A stretch of 64,000 bases of DNA from Leisingera daeponensis DSM 23529 (GTDB lineage: Bacteria; Pseudomonadota; Alphaproteobacteria; Rhodobacterales; Rhodobacteraceae), in the NCBI RefSeq assembly GCF_000473145.1, contig NZ_KI421500.1, positions 3,920,465-3,984,464 on the forward strand, written 5' to 3'. Positions 1-7,996 of this stretch are shown here, in pieces (the first letter of the stretch is position 1; each line of letters begins with the position of its first letter). The position numbers and the translations under genes were made by a program. Below the pieces are notes generated by a model. That model was given only the letters and a program-made list of their open reading frames with translations, did no database searches and was not told the DNA's origin.

Positions 1-387
1 CTTTATACCGGCCTGGCCAGCCTGTGGCTGTTCCTGCATCTGCTGGACGGCAACGAGGATCTGGCCCGCACCGCCGCCTTCACCGCCATGGTGGTGTTTG
101 AGAAGGCCAGCGTCTTTGCCTTCCGCTCGCTGCATCTGCCGTGCTGGCGGATCGGCTTTTTCAGCAACCCGTTCCTGCTGGCCGCGCTGGCGGTGACCAT
201 CGGGGCGCAGGTGGCGGCGGTGTACTGGCCGCCGCTGCAGGCGCTGCTGCACACGGTGCCGCTGGGCAGCGGCGAATGGATGCTGATCGGCCTCCTGGTG
301 CTGCCGATCCTGCTGGTGCCGGAGATCCTCAAGACGCTGTGGCACCTCAGAACCCGCCGCAGCCGCGCGGTGCCCGCGGCGGCCTGA
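1..387 (+). CDS. P-type cation-transporting ATPase, C-terminal end (partial)
   Basis: The reading frame is open from base 1 and ends at 387, giving the last 128 residues. They contain hydrophobic segments and the pattern of the cation-ATPase C-terminal domain of PMR1/SERCA-like pumps: a run resembling FTAMVVFEKASVFAFRS, then an asparagine-proline turn, then a long hydrophobic stretch followed by VPLGSGEWMLIG and a basic tail. The catalytic parts (DKTG phosphorylation site, nucleotide-binding domain) lie outside the window, so ion specificity cannot be read. Calcium/manganese-type or related cation export is the family expectation. The gene converges on the universal stress protein gene that follows. 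The family call is fairly secure; the substrate is not. Confidence 0.72.
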   Translation, partial: LYTGLASLWLFLHLLDGNEDLARTAAFTAMVVFEKASVFAFRSLHLPCWRIGFFSNPFLLAALAVTIGAQVAAVYWPPLQALLHTVPLGSGEWMLIGLLVLPILLVPEILKTLWHLRTRRSRAVPAAA

Positions 388-394
388 CACCGGT

Positions 395-1240
395 CTAATG
401 CGCCAGCAGAACCGGCAGCTCTGCCTGTTCGATCATGGTTCTGGTGGTGCCGCCAAAGACCGCCTCGCGCAGGCGGGAGTGGCCGTAGGCGCCCATGACG
501 ACGAGGCCGGCCCCGGCCTCTTTGGCGCGCGACTGGATGAAGCGGCCGATCTCGGCCCCGCTGTCGGGATACTGCGAGACGGTGACAGTGCAGCCGTGGT
601 GGCTGAGCCAGGCCGCGGCATCGGTGCCCGGATCCTCGCCGTCGCGCTGTTCGGTGATGTCGGGATCGAAGCAGCCGATGATGACCTCGCGGGCCTTGCG
701 CAAGTAGGGCAGGGCGGCATGGGCCGCACGGGAGGCGGCCAGGCTGCTGTTCCAGGCCAGAAAGACGCGCTCATAGGCTGCAAACGGGCTGCCGTTCAGG
801 ATCACCGGCGCGGGCGATTGGAACAGCGCGCCGTGCAGGGCGTCGCGGAACACCTCGCCGTCGTGCCCCAGCCCCGCTGCCATCTGCACGATATCGCAGG
901 TCTTGGCGCGCTGCGCCGCGTGCAGCCGCATCTCGGCGCCGGTGCAGACCGCGTATTGCGCATCCCCGGCGCAGCCGCAGCGCGACAGCATCTCCGCGAT
1001 CGCGGCAGCCCGCGATTGCGCGGCGGTGCGGGCCGTGTTGAGGCGGTCGATCCAATCTTCGGGCATCGCCGCCGAGGCAAAGGCACTGGTGCCGAGGATG
1101 AAATAGGGGCGGCCGGGCAGCTTATCCAGCAGCAGGCAGGCCAGATAGGCCTGCTCGTCCCGGGCTGCCTCTGCGGCGGCGGCCACCGCCGCGTCGGGGG
1201 TGTCTTTTCCGAGTGTAAACAGCACTGTTCTGCGTTGCAT
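395..1240 (-). CDS. Universal stress protein, tandem two-domain type
   Basis: The 281-residue protein is long enough for two UspA folds. The second half ends in VVMGAYGHSRLREAVFGGTTRTM, the ATP-loop region of UspA, with GG where ATP-binding members have GS; PVLLAH follows as the last strand. No signal peptide or membrane segment is seen, so it is expected in the cytoplasm. An FNR-type box (1322-1335) with a -10-like hexamer lies about 80 bases upstream, so oxygen-responsive control is likely. It is the first of six Usp proteins in the window. The start is the ATG at 1240; nothing upstream extends the similarity. Confidence 0.85.
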   Translation of the reverse strand: MQRRTVLFTLGKDTPDAAVAAAAEAARDEQAYLACLLLDKLPGRPYFILGTSAFASAAMPEDWIDRLNTARTAAQSRAAAIAEMLSRCGCAGDAQYAVCTGAEMRLHAAQRAKTCDIVQMAAGLGHDGEVFRDALHGALFQSPAPVILNGSPFAAYERVFLAWNSSLAASRAAHAALPYLRKAREVIIGCFDPDITEQRDGEDPGTDAAAWLSHHGCTVTVSQYPDSGAEIGRFIQSRAKEAGAGLVVMGAYGHSRLREAVFGGTTRTMIEQAELPVLLAH

Positions 1241-1294
1241 TGCGGGCCTCCGGACGCTGGGACGCGGCAGGCGGGCAGGCGCGCCGCCTGCATC

Positions 1295-1335
1295 AGTAGA
1301 TCACGTCCGCACCGGGATGCCATGATCCTGATCAA
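1295..1335 (-). promoter_or_regulatory. FNR-type box and -10 for the Usp gene at 395-1240
   Basis: Read on the minus strand, 1322-1335 is TTGATCAGGATCAT, a 13/14-type match to TTGA-N6-TCAA. A -10-like TCTACT sits at 1295-1300, starting 28.5 bases from the box centre, which fits class II activation. Confidence 0.6.
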
Positions 1336-1358
1336 TCCGGCGCGGCGGCGCGGCAGGG

Positions 1359-1793
1359 TCAGCGGGCCCAGAACACATGCTTGAAGTATCCGTTCAGGTC
1401 GAGCAGCCAACTGGCGGGCGGCAGCTGCAAAAGGGTCAGCACGGCCAGCGCGAGAACCGCCGCAAGCGCGATCAGCGCCTCGGTGCGGTGGCCCTGAGGC
1501 GCGGTTCCGCTGCCCCAGAGCAGGGACTTGAACACCGGCAGATGCAGCGCTGCGTGCCACAGGGAGAAGCCTGTAAACAGCACCGCCAGGACGATGTGCA
1601 GATCGCTCCAGCCCTGCCGGTCCAGCCCCAGAGCCTGCCAGCCGGTGGCGCTGGAAATCCTGCCCTTGGGCGCGAACAGCAAAAGACCGCCGCTGAGGAG
1701 AATGGCAGCGAAGGAGAAGGTCACGCCAAAGACGGCCAGGGCCCGGGCTGTGAGCCTGCCCTTAATGTGAGGGGGTGCATCGGTGTTGGACAT
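1359..1793 (-). CDS. DUF4405-like four-helix membrane protein
   Basis: The 144-residue protein has about four hydrophobic segments (near 18-40, 62-84, 104-122 and the C-terminal end) and paired histidines in the second and third segments (DLHIVLAVLF, SLWHAALHLP). This resembles the DUF4405/cytochrome b561-like membrane proteins proposed to carry haem in respiratory or flavinylation systems. Haem binding is inference from the histidines. It stands as its own unit between the Usp and amino-acid dehydrogenase genes and has an FNR-type box 56 bases before its start, so a role in low-oxygen electron transfer is plausible. Confidence 0.65.
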   Translation of the reverse strand: MSNTDAPPHIKGRLTARALAVFGVTFSFAAILLSGGLLLFAPKGRISSATGWQALGLDRQGWSDLHIVLAVLFTGFSLWHAALHLPVFKSLLWGSGTAPQGHRTEALIALAAVLALAVLTLLQLPPASWLLDLNGYFKHVFWAR

Positions 1794-1820
1794 GTCGGGG
1801 CCTCCGGTCGGGTCAGCCGG

Positions 1821-1862
1821 AGTCTATCCCGGGAGAGAGGGGAGCGCTTTGATCCAGATAAG
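1821..1862 (-). promoter_or_regulatory. FNR-type box (degenerate) and -10 for the DUF4405 gene
   Basis: On the minus strand 1849-1862 reads CTTATCTGGATCAA: one perfect TCAA half and one weak half. TAGACT (1821-1826) starts exactly 29.5 bases from the box centre, the same spacing as the stronger sites, which is why I keep it. Confidence 0.45.
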
Positions 1863-1886
1863 TCCGGGGCAGGGGCGGGCGGCGGA

Positions 1887-2990
1887 TCACCGCCTGCGGA
1901 AGCCCATCGCCCTGCTGATCCGGCGGCGGGCCAGCGCCAGCGCGGCGGTGCGCGGCAGGGTGCCGTCCTGCGCGGCCAGCGCCAGCACCTCTGCCGTGTT
2001 GGCAAAGACGCGGCTGGAGATGGTTTCAAAGGCAGCGCTTTCGGACAGGCCGCGCAGCTCCATCGCGGCGCAGATCACGCCGCCGGCGTTGGCGATGAAA
2101 TCCGGCACCACGGTGATCCCGCGCGCGTGGAGGCGCTGTTCGGCCTCTTCGGTGGCGGGGATGTTGGCCCCCTCCAGCACCAGGCGGGCGCGGATGGCAT
2201 CGGCATTGCCGGCGCGGATGGCATCCGGGCGCGCGGCGGGCACCAGAATATCGCAATCCGCCGTGATGACGGCGCTGCTGTCCGCCGCTGCGGCGCCGGG
2301 ATAGGCGGCGACGCTTTCACCGCCGGCTTTGACAGCATCAAGCCGCGCGGGGTCCAGCCCGTCCGGCAGCAGCGCCCCGCCGCGCGAATCCGCGACCGCG
2401 ACGATCCGTGCCCCGGCGGCCGCAAACCGGTGCGCGCACCAGCGCCCGACTGCGCCGTAGCCCTGGATGGCGACGCGCGCCCCCTTGAGGGAGAGGATTC
2501 CGGCCGCCTCTGCCGCACGGGCCGCCGCAAGAAGGCCATGCGCGGTGGCGCCGGTTTCGTCCAGCGGGATGCCGCCCAGCTCCCGCGGCAGGCCGACGGC
2601 GCGGGTGCCTTCGTCGCGGATCCAGGCCATGGCGGTTTCGTCGGTGCCCATGTCGGGGCCTGGGATATAGCTGCCGGTGGTGCGGATGGCGCGGGCGAAG
2701 GCGCGGATCAGCCGCTCCTTGTCCGCCGACGGCATCCCGGGGTCCGCGGCGATCACCGATTTTCCGCCGCCATGCGGCAGGCCCGCGGCGGCGTTCTTGA
2801 GCGTCATCGCCCGGGCCAGCCGGGCGCATTCGCGGGCGGTCACGTCCGGCGCCATCCGGCAGCCGCCGATGGCGGGGCCTGCGGCGGTGTTGTCCACCAC
2901 CACAATCGCGCGCAGGCCGCTGTGCGGGCCGGTCAGCTCGATGAGCTGCTCGGGCCCCAGATCATCCGCATAGGCAAAGCGTTCTGTCAT
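1887..2990 (-). CDS. Glu/Leu/Phe/Val dehydrogenase family protein
   Basis: This 367-residue protein oxidatively deaminates an amino acid to its 2-oxoacid with NAD(P). The N-terminal half has the glycine-rich catalytic segment GLPHGGGKSVI with the substrate lysine near residue 77; the C-terminal half has a Rossmann motif (IQGYGAVGRWCA). The length matches leucine dehydrogenase (about 365) better than hexameric glutamate dehydrogenase (about 450). It is the last gene of an E1alpha-E1beta-E2 operon, 63 bases after E2. A leucine-dehydrogenase-like role that feeds branched 2-oxoacids into that complex is reasonable but unproven. The short gap before it holds several imperfect CGGTGTYC repeats. Confidence 0.82.
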   Translation of the reverse strand: MTERFAYADDLGPEQLIELTGPHSGLRAIVVVDNTAAGPAIGGCRMAPDVTARECARLARAMTLKNAAAGLPHGGGKSVIAADPGMPSADKERLIRAFARAIRTTGSYIPGPDMGTDETAMAWIRDEGTRAVGLPRELGGIPLDETGATAHGLLAAARAAEAAGILSLKGARVAIQGYGAVGRWCAHRFAAAGARIVAVADSRGGALLPDGLDPARLDAVKAGGESVAAYPGAAAADSSAVITADCDILVPAARPDAIRAGNADAIRARLVLEGANIPATEEAEQRLHARGITVVPDFIANAGGVICAAMELRGLSESAAFETISSRVFANTAEVLALAAQDGTLPRTAALALARRRISRAMGFRRR

Positions 2991-3053
2991 CGTCTCCCCC
3001 GGTTCTCGGTGTCCCGTTTTCGGTGTTCAGTGTCCGGTGTCCGGCGCCTGCCC

Positions 3054-4172
3054 TCAGTCCGGGCGTTCCAGATCGGCAATTGCGGCGGCCAGGAACCGTG
3101 CCGCCTCGCCGCCGGTGACGGCGCGGTGGTCGAAGGTGAGCGACAGGGGCAGCACCCGCTGCCGCTCCGGCCCCTCTGGCCCCCAGGCGGCGGCATCGAA
3201 GATCCGCCCCGCCCCCAGGATCGCCACCTGCGGCGGCCGCACCACCAGGGTGGCATGGCGGCCGCCGAGCGGGCCGAAATTGGACAGGGTCAGCGTCGCC
3301 CCCGCCTGATCCGCGGCCTGCAGCCGCCGCTGGCGCGCGGCGCCGGTCAGCCGCTGCACTTCGCGCTGCAGGGCAGCGGTATCGGTCTGCCCGGCATCGC
3401 GCAGCACCGGCACGTAAAGCCCCGCGGCGGTGTCCACGGCGATCCCCAGGTCAACTGTGCGGTGCAGCTCGCGGATCTGGGTTCCGGCGTCGTACCAGGC
3501 GTTCAGCGCCGGTTCCGCCGCCGCCGCCGCGGCCGCCGCCCGCACCAGCCGCAGCAGCACGCCGGGGCCGGTCCATGCGGTGACCGCCGCCTGGTCGTGC
3601 AGCGTGGCGGGCACCACCTGCGCCCCGGCCTCGGCCATCCGGCGCGCCATGGCACGGCGCTGTTCGGACAGGAGTTCGCCTTCTTCCGGGGGGATCAGCG
3701 CCTCGACATCGGCGCGGGTGATGGTGCCGCCGGGACCGCTGCCGGCGACACCGGACAGCGCCAGCCCGTGCCGGGCAGCCAGCGCCCGCGCGGCCGGCAT
3801 GGCCCGGGGCGGCGGCGGGCGCACGCGGCCTGCCGGGCCTGCCGCCGCCGGAGCGGGCGCGGCCAGCGTTTCGGACTGGGACGCGGCGGCTGCGTTCAGA
3901 TCGCCGACGACCGCGCCGCGGTCCGGCCTTGCGCCGGTGTCGAAATCCGCCAGCGGCGCGCCCACCTGGATCAGGCTGCCGGGCTGCACGAACTGCTTGA
4001 CCAGCGTGCCCGGCCAGGGCGCCGGGATCTCCACCACGGCCTTGTCGGTCTCCACCGACACCAGCGGCTGCTCTGCCACCACGCGGTCGCCGGGCGCGGC
4101 GTGCCATTCCAGCAGTTCAGCCTCCTCCAGCCCTTCGCCCAAATCGGGCAGGACAAAGCGTTTCAGTGCCAT
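3054..4172 (-). CDS. 2-oxoacid dehydrogenase E2 (dihydrolipoamide acyltransferase)
   Basis: The 372-residue protein carries, in order, a lipoyl domain (about 1-76, lipoylated lysine in VETDKAVVEIP), a long Ala/Pro linker, a peripheral subunit-binding domain (about 125-160, MPAARALAARHGLALSGVAGSGPGG) and the acyltransferase core with the catalytic His in LTFDHRAVTGGEAARF near residue 350. The usual DHRxxDG is DHRAVTGG, a variant known in some E2s. It overlaps the end of the E1beta gene by 10 bases. No E3 (dihydrolipoamide dehydrogenase) is in the window, so one encoded elsewhere must be used. Confidence 0.88.
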   Translation of the reverse strand: MALKRFVLPDLGEGLEEAELLEWHAAPGDRVVAEQPLVSVETDKAVVEIPAPWPGTLVKQFVQPGSLIQVGAPLADFDTGARPDRGAVVGDLNAAAASQSETLAAPAPAAAGPAGRVRPPPPRAMPAARALAARHGLALSGVAGSGPGGTITRADVEALIPPEEGELLSEQRRAMARRMAEAGAQVVPATLHDQAAVTAWTGPGVLLRLVRAAAAAAAAEPALNAWYDAGTQIRELHRTVDLGIAVDTAAGLYVPVLRDAGQTDTAALQREVQRLTGAARQRRLQAADQAGATLTLSNFGPLGGRHATLVVRPPQVAILGAGRIFDAAAWGPEGPERQRVLPLSLTFDHRAVTGGEAARFLAAAIADLERPD

Positions 4173-5143
4173 GACATCACCTCGCGGGCGGCAGCGGTGA
4201 TTTGGGCGGCGCCGGGCAGGTAGAGGTGTTCGAGCCGGGCCAGCGGCGGGATGATGTCAGGTGCGGCAACCCGGCGCACCGGAGCCAGCAGCGCCTCCAG
4301 CGCCTGCTCGGCGATGCAGGCAGCAATCTCGGCGCCAAAGCCGCCGGTGCGCGGGGCCTCGTGCACGATCACGCAGCGCCCGGTCTTGCGGACAGAGGCG
4401 AGAACCGCGGGCGCGTCATAGGGTTTCAGCGTCGCCAGGTCGAGGATTTCCGCCGAAATGCCGCCCTCCGCCAGATCCTGCGCCGCCTCCTGGCATTCCT
4501 TGACCGAAGCGCCCCAGGTCACGAGGGTCAGGTCGCGGCCCTGCCGCAGCAGGCTGGCCCGGCCGAGGGGCAGCCCGGCGCCGTCCTCCGCCACCTCCTG
4601 GCGGCTGGCGCGGTAGAGGCGCTTGGGCTCGAAAAACACCACCGGGTCCGGGTCGCGGATCGCCGACAGCAGCAGGCCATAGGCCTGCGCGGGCGAGGAG
4701 GGGATCACCACCTTCAGCCCCGGGATATGGGCAAACAGCGCCTCGATGCTTTCGGAGTGATGCTCCGGCGCGCGGACCCCCGCGCCGTAGGGCGCGCGCA
4801 GCACCAGCGGGCAGGTCAGCCGGCCTCGGGTGCGGTTGCGCATCCGCGCCGCGTGATTGGCGATCTGGTCCAGGGCCGGGTGGATGAAGCCCTGGAACTG
4901 GATCTCCGCAACCGGGCGGAAGCCCTGCACCGCCAGCCCCACTGCCGCCCCGGCAAGGCCCGCCTCGGACAAGGGCGTGTCGCGCACCCGGTCCCGCCCG
5001 AACCGCTGCCACAGGCCCTCGGTGGCGCGGAACACGCCGCCGTCGGGGCCGATGTCCTCGCCCAGCAGCAGCACGGCGGGATCGTCCTCCATCGCGCGGG
5101 CGAGGGCGGCGCGCACCGCTTCGACCAGGGTCATCTCAGCCAT
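4163..5143 (-). CDS. 2-oxoacid dehydrogenase E1 component, beta subunit
   Basis: The 326-residue protein has the transketolase-like pyrimidine-binding domain (LLGEDIG, TEGLWQRFGRDRVRDTPLSEAGLAGAAVGLA) and the C-terminal transketolase domain (LVTWGAS, DLATLKPYD, VHEAPRTGGFGAEIA). It pairs with E1alpha to decarboxylate a 2-oxoacid with thiamine diphosphate. The start is taken at the ATG at 5143 (MAEMTLVEAV); the longer frame upstream has a basic, non-homologous extension. It overlaps E1alpha by 8 bases and E2 by 10, a translationally coupled operon. Substrate could be pyruvate or branched-chain 2-oxoacids; sequence reading alone does not decide. Confidence 0.88.
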   Translation of the reverse strand: MAEMTLVEAVRAALARAMEDDPAVLLLGEDIGPDGGVFRATEGLWQRFGRDRVRDTPLSEAGLAGAAVGLAVQGFRPVAEIQFQGFIHPALDQIANHAARMRNRTRGRLTCPLVLRAPYGAGVRAPEHHSESIEALFAHIPGLKVVIPSSPAQAYGLLLSAIRDPDPVVFFEPKRLYRASRQEVAEDGAGLPLGRASLLRQGRDLTLVTWGASVKECQEAAQDLAEGGISAEILDLATLKPYDAPAVLASVRKTGRCVIVHEAPRTGGFGAEIAACIAEQALEALLAPVRRVAAPDIIPPLARLEHLYLPGAAQITAAAREVMSWH

Positions 5144-6230
5144 CGCGGGCCTCCGCCGGTTGCGCGGGGATCGGCGGCACAGCGCCCGCCAGCCCGGCAT
5201 AGAGATAATCCGCAACCGCCGTGTCCGGCTGCGGCGGCGTCGCCAGATAGGCTTCGGCGGCGGCTTCGACCTCGGACCCGATCTCGGCCTTCAGCGCCTC
5301 CTCCTCCTGCCGGGTCCAGCCGTGTGCGTCCTGCAGGTGCTTGCGCAGGCGGCGCAGCGGTTCCGCCGCCCAGTGCCTGCTGACCTCGGCGTCGTCGCGG
5401 TAGCGGGCGGCATCGTCGGCGGTGGTGTGGTCGGACAGCCGGTAGGAGATGCATTCGATCACGCTGGCGCCGCCGCCGCTGCGGGCGCGCGCCAGAGCGC
5501 GTTCCACTGCGTCCCGCACCGCGATCACGTCGCAGCCGTCGGCCTGTTCGCCCGGCAGCCCGGCGGCGACCGCCTTTTGCGCCAGGGCCGCGGCTGCGGT
5601 CTGGCTGCTGAGCGGCACCGATATGGCCCATTGGTTGTTGTTGATCACAAACACCGCCGGCAGGGTCCACACGCCGGCCATGTTCAGCGCCTCGTGGAAA
5701 TCCCCGCGCGAGGTCGAGCCGTCGCCGCCAACCGCCACCGCGCAGCGCGCCTCGCCCCTGAGCTGGAAGGCCAGCGCCACCCCCACGGCCTGGGGGTACT
5801 GGGTGCTGACCGGCACGCAGACCGGGAAATCCTGCCGCGGACCGGCGAAATCCGAGCCGCGCTCATCGCCGCCCCAGTAGAGCAGCGATTCCTCCATCCG
5901 CACGCCGCGCCAGAATTGCGCCCCCTGTTCGCGGAAGGACGGCAGCAGCACATCCTCGGGCCGCATCGCGGCGGCAATGCCGACGGCGGCGGCCTCCTGC
6001 CCCAGCGAGGACGCGAAGGTGCCCAGCCGCCCGGTGCGCTGAAGGGCGACGGCCTTCTTGTCGAACAGGCGCGTGCGCAGCATCCCGGCATAGAGCGCGG
6101 TCAGCTCTGTCCGCTGTTTGGCGAAATCCGGCAAGCAGCCCTGCACCGTCCCCTGCGCGGACAGATACCGGGTGAAGGGGATTGCGGCCAGCCCGGCCGC
6201 TGTGCCGTGCTGGTCAGCATTCTGCGGCAT
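5136..6230 (-). CDS. 2-oxoacid dehydrogenase E1 component, alpha subunit
   Basis: This 364-residue protein has the E1alpha thiamine-diphosphate motif GGDGSTSRGDFHEALN followed by VFVINNNQWAIS (about 166-205), and the phosphorylation-loop-like segment YRLSDHTTADDAARYRDD. The N-terminal lead and the GRLGTFASSLGQEA segment resemble the Bacillus PdhA / branched-chain BkdA subfamily more than proteobacterial AceE. It heads the operon E1alpha-E1beta-E2-amino-acid dehydrogenase. Upstream is an FNR-type box (6307-6320) shared with the divergent kinase gene. An AT-rich -10 candidate TATAAG (read at 6263-6258) lies about 50 bases from the box centre. Confidence 0.87.
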   Translation of the reverse strand: MPQNADQHGTAAGLAAIPFTRYLSAQGTVQGCLPDFAKQRTELTALYAGMLRTRLFDKKAVALQRTGRLGTFASSLGQEAAAVGIAAAMRPEDVLLPSFREQGAQFWRGVRMEESLLYWGGDERGSDFAGPRQDFPVCVPVSTQYPQAVGVALAFQLRGEARCAVAVGGDGSTSRGDFHEALNMAGVWTLPAVFVINNNQWAISVPLSSQTAAAALAQKAVAAGLPGEQADGCDVIAVRDAVERALARARSGGGASVIECISYRLSDHTTADDAARYRDDAEVSRHWAAEPLRRLRKHLQDAHGWTRQEEEALKAEIGSEVEAAAEAYLATPPQPDTAVADYLYAGLAGAVPPIPAQPAEARDG

Positions 6231-6257
6231 TGCGGCATTCCTGCAAGTGTAGTGCCG

Positions 6258-6348
6258 CTTATAAAATTAGGCCGGCGGCGCGCACTGTCCACGCCCGCGG
6301 CGCGGCTTGACCTTGCTCAAGGCGGCGCGGCGGCGGGGCTGCTAGGCT
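6258..6348. promoter_or_regulatory. Shared FNR-type box between divergent E1alpha and kinase genes
   Basis: The perfect-arm box TTGA-CCTTGC-TCAA is at 6307-6320. To the right, TAGGCT (6343-6348) starts 29.5 bases from the centre, class II geometry for the plus-strand gene. To the left, TATAAG (minus strand, 6263-6258) starts about 50 bases from the centre, which would place the box near -62, class I geometry for the E1alpha operon. Confidence 0.6.
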
Positions 6349-6365
6349 TTCTTGGGGGTGAGGCG

Positions 6366-7892
6366 ATGCAACCGGATGAAACCCAGCAGGCAGAAGTGGT
6401 GGCCTTTCTGAGCGAGCCGTCGGTGCACGGGGCGGAGGCGCCCGTCGAGGTGATCACGACCCATTCCGCGCATGTGTTCCTGACCGGCAGCCAGGCGTTC
6501 AAGATCAAGCGGGCGGTGCGCTACAGCTATCTGGATTTCTCCTCGCTGGCGGCGCGCAAGGCGGTGCTGGAGCGTGAGCTGGCGCTGAATGCCCCGGCAG
6601 CGCCCGAGATCTATGACAGCGTGATCGCGGTCACGCGGGAGCCGTCGGGGCGGCTGGCCCTGGATGGCGCGGGAACGGCGGCCGAATACGTCCTGCGGAT
6701 GCGCCGGTTCCCGCGGGAGGCGGAGCTGAGCCATATTGCCGATCGCGGCGGGCTGACGGTTGATCTGGCCGGACGGCTGGGCACTGCGGTGGCCGCCTAT
6801 CACGCGGAGGCGGCGCGGCGCGGCGCCGGCGGGGACGCCCTGATCGGGGAAATCGTGGAGGAACTGCGGGAGGCGCTTGGCGGCATGGAGGAAGTGCTGG
6901 GCCGCGGCCGGGTGGACGCCTTCCTGGAGGCCGCCGGGCGGGCCTTTGCAGCGGCAGCGCCGTTGCTGTCGCAACGGGCCGGGGCGGGGCTGGTGCGGCG
7001 CTGCCACGGCGATCTGCACCTGCGGAACCTGGTGCTGATCGGCGGCCGGGTGGTGCCCTTTGACGCGCTGGAGTTCGATGAGCGGCTGGGCACCTGCGAC
7101 GTGTTCTATGATTTCGCCTTTCTGCTGATGGATCTGCTGCACCGGGGCGCGGCGGCGCAGGCAAATGCGGCGCTGAACAGCTATTTGCGGGCGACGGGGG
7201 ATTTCGGCGGGCTGGCTGCACTGCCGCTGTTCATGGCGCTGCGGGCCGCGATCCGGGCGATGGTGACGGTGCAGGGGATGGCCGGGAGCGGCAGCGAAGC
7301 GGCTGCCGGGGAGGCCCGCAGCTATCTGGATCTGGCGGCAGACTGCCTTGCCGCCGCGCCGCCGCGGCTGGTGGCCGTGGGCGGGCTGTCGGGCACCGGC
7401 AAGACCACGGTTGCCGCGCGCGTCGCGCCGCTGCTGCGGCCCGCGCCCGGCGCAGTGCATCTGCGCAGCGATGTGGAGCGCAAGGCGCTTTTGGGTGCCG
7501 CGCCGCTGGATCGGCTGCCCGCCGCGGGCTATGGCCCGGACGTGACCGCCAGGGTCTATGCCCGTCTGCTGGAGCTGGCGGAGCAGGCCCTGCGCGCCGG
7601 CCACAGCGTCATTCTGGATGCGACCTTTCTGGAGGCGGAGTTCCGCGACCGGGCGCAGGCGCTGGCGGACCGGCTGCGGGTTCCGTTCGCGGGGATCTGG
7701 CTGCAGGGCGACCCGGCGGTGCTGGAACAGCGGATCGCTGCGCGCACAGGCGATGCCTCGGATGCCGACGCGCAGGTGCTGCGGGCGCAGCTGAAGCGCG
7801 CCGCGGACCCCGCAGGCTGGACCCGGATCGCCTGCGGCGGCGAAGCCGGTGAGGTGGCCGGGCTGGTCGAGGCCGCGCTGGGTAAGGCGTGA
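6366..7892 (+). CDS. Fused phosphotransferase-like / P-loop kinase protein
   Basis: The 508-residue protein has two parts. The N-terminal part (about 1-330) is an aminoglycoside-phosphotransferase-like kinase fold with the catalytic loop RRCHGDLHLRNL near residue 212 and DALEFDERLGTCDVFYDFAFL after it. The C-terminal part (about 335-508) is a P-loop kinase with Walker A VGGLSGTGKTTVAARV, a segment VILDATFLEAEFRDRA and a lid-like arginine region, as in gluconate- or zeta-toxin-like small kinases. This fusion is widespread in proteobacteria; its substrate is unknown. The start is the ATG at 6366, because the frame upstream overlaps the promoter and the E1alpha gene. It is divergent from E1alpha. 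Confidence 0.8.
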   Translation: MQPDETQQAEVVAFLSEPSVHGAEAPVEVITTHSAHVFLTGSQAFKIKRAVRYSYLDFSSLAARKAVLERELALNAPAAPEIYDSVIAVTREPSGRLALDGAGTAAEYVLRMRRFPREAELSHIADRGGLTVDLAGRLGTAVAAYHAEAARRGAGGDALIGEIVEELREALGGMEEVLGRGRVDAFLEAAGRAFAAAAPLLSQRAGAGLVRRCHGDLHLRNLVLIGGRVVPFDALEFDERLGTCDVFYDFAFLLMDLLHRGAAAQANAALNSYLRATGDFGGLAALPLFMALRAAIRAMVTVQGMAGSGSEAAAGEARSYLDLAADCLAAAPPRLVAVGGLSGTGKTTVAARVAPLLRPAPGAVHLRSDVERKALLGAAPLDRLPAAGYGPDVTARVYARLLELAEQALRAGHSVILDATFLEAEFRDRAQALADRLRVPFAGIWLQGDPAVLEQRIAARTGDASDADAQVLRAQLKRAADPAGWTRIACGGEAGEVAGLVEAALGKA

Positions 7893-7929
7893 CCGGGCGC
7901 AGACCGCAGGACAGGCCCCAAGCCGCCGT

Positions 7930-7971
7930 ATGACTCCAATCAATGCAGCGCCGCCTTCGCCGGGGTAGCCT
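7930..7971 (+). promoter_or_regulatory. FNR-type box and -10 for the small Usp gene
   Basis: ATGA-CTCCAA-TCAA is at 7930-7943 and TAGCCT at 7966-7971, 29.5 bases from centre to -10. The Usp start codon follows at 7997. Confidence 0.55.
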
Positions 7972-7996
7972 GAAGCCAGCATTAAGGAGGACCGCG

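Noticed and set aside
1377..4223. A 948-codon open frame on the plus strand
   Set aside because: It is antisense to the DUF4405, dehydrogenase and E2 genes, all of which have clear family motifs. Long antisense frames are common in DNA this GC-rich, and the translation is low-complexity Arg/Gly/Ala without motifs.
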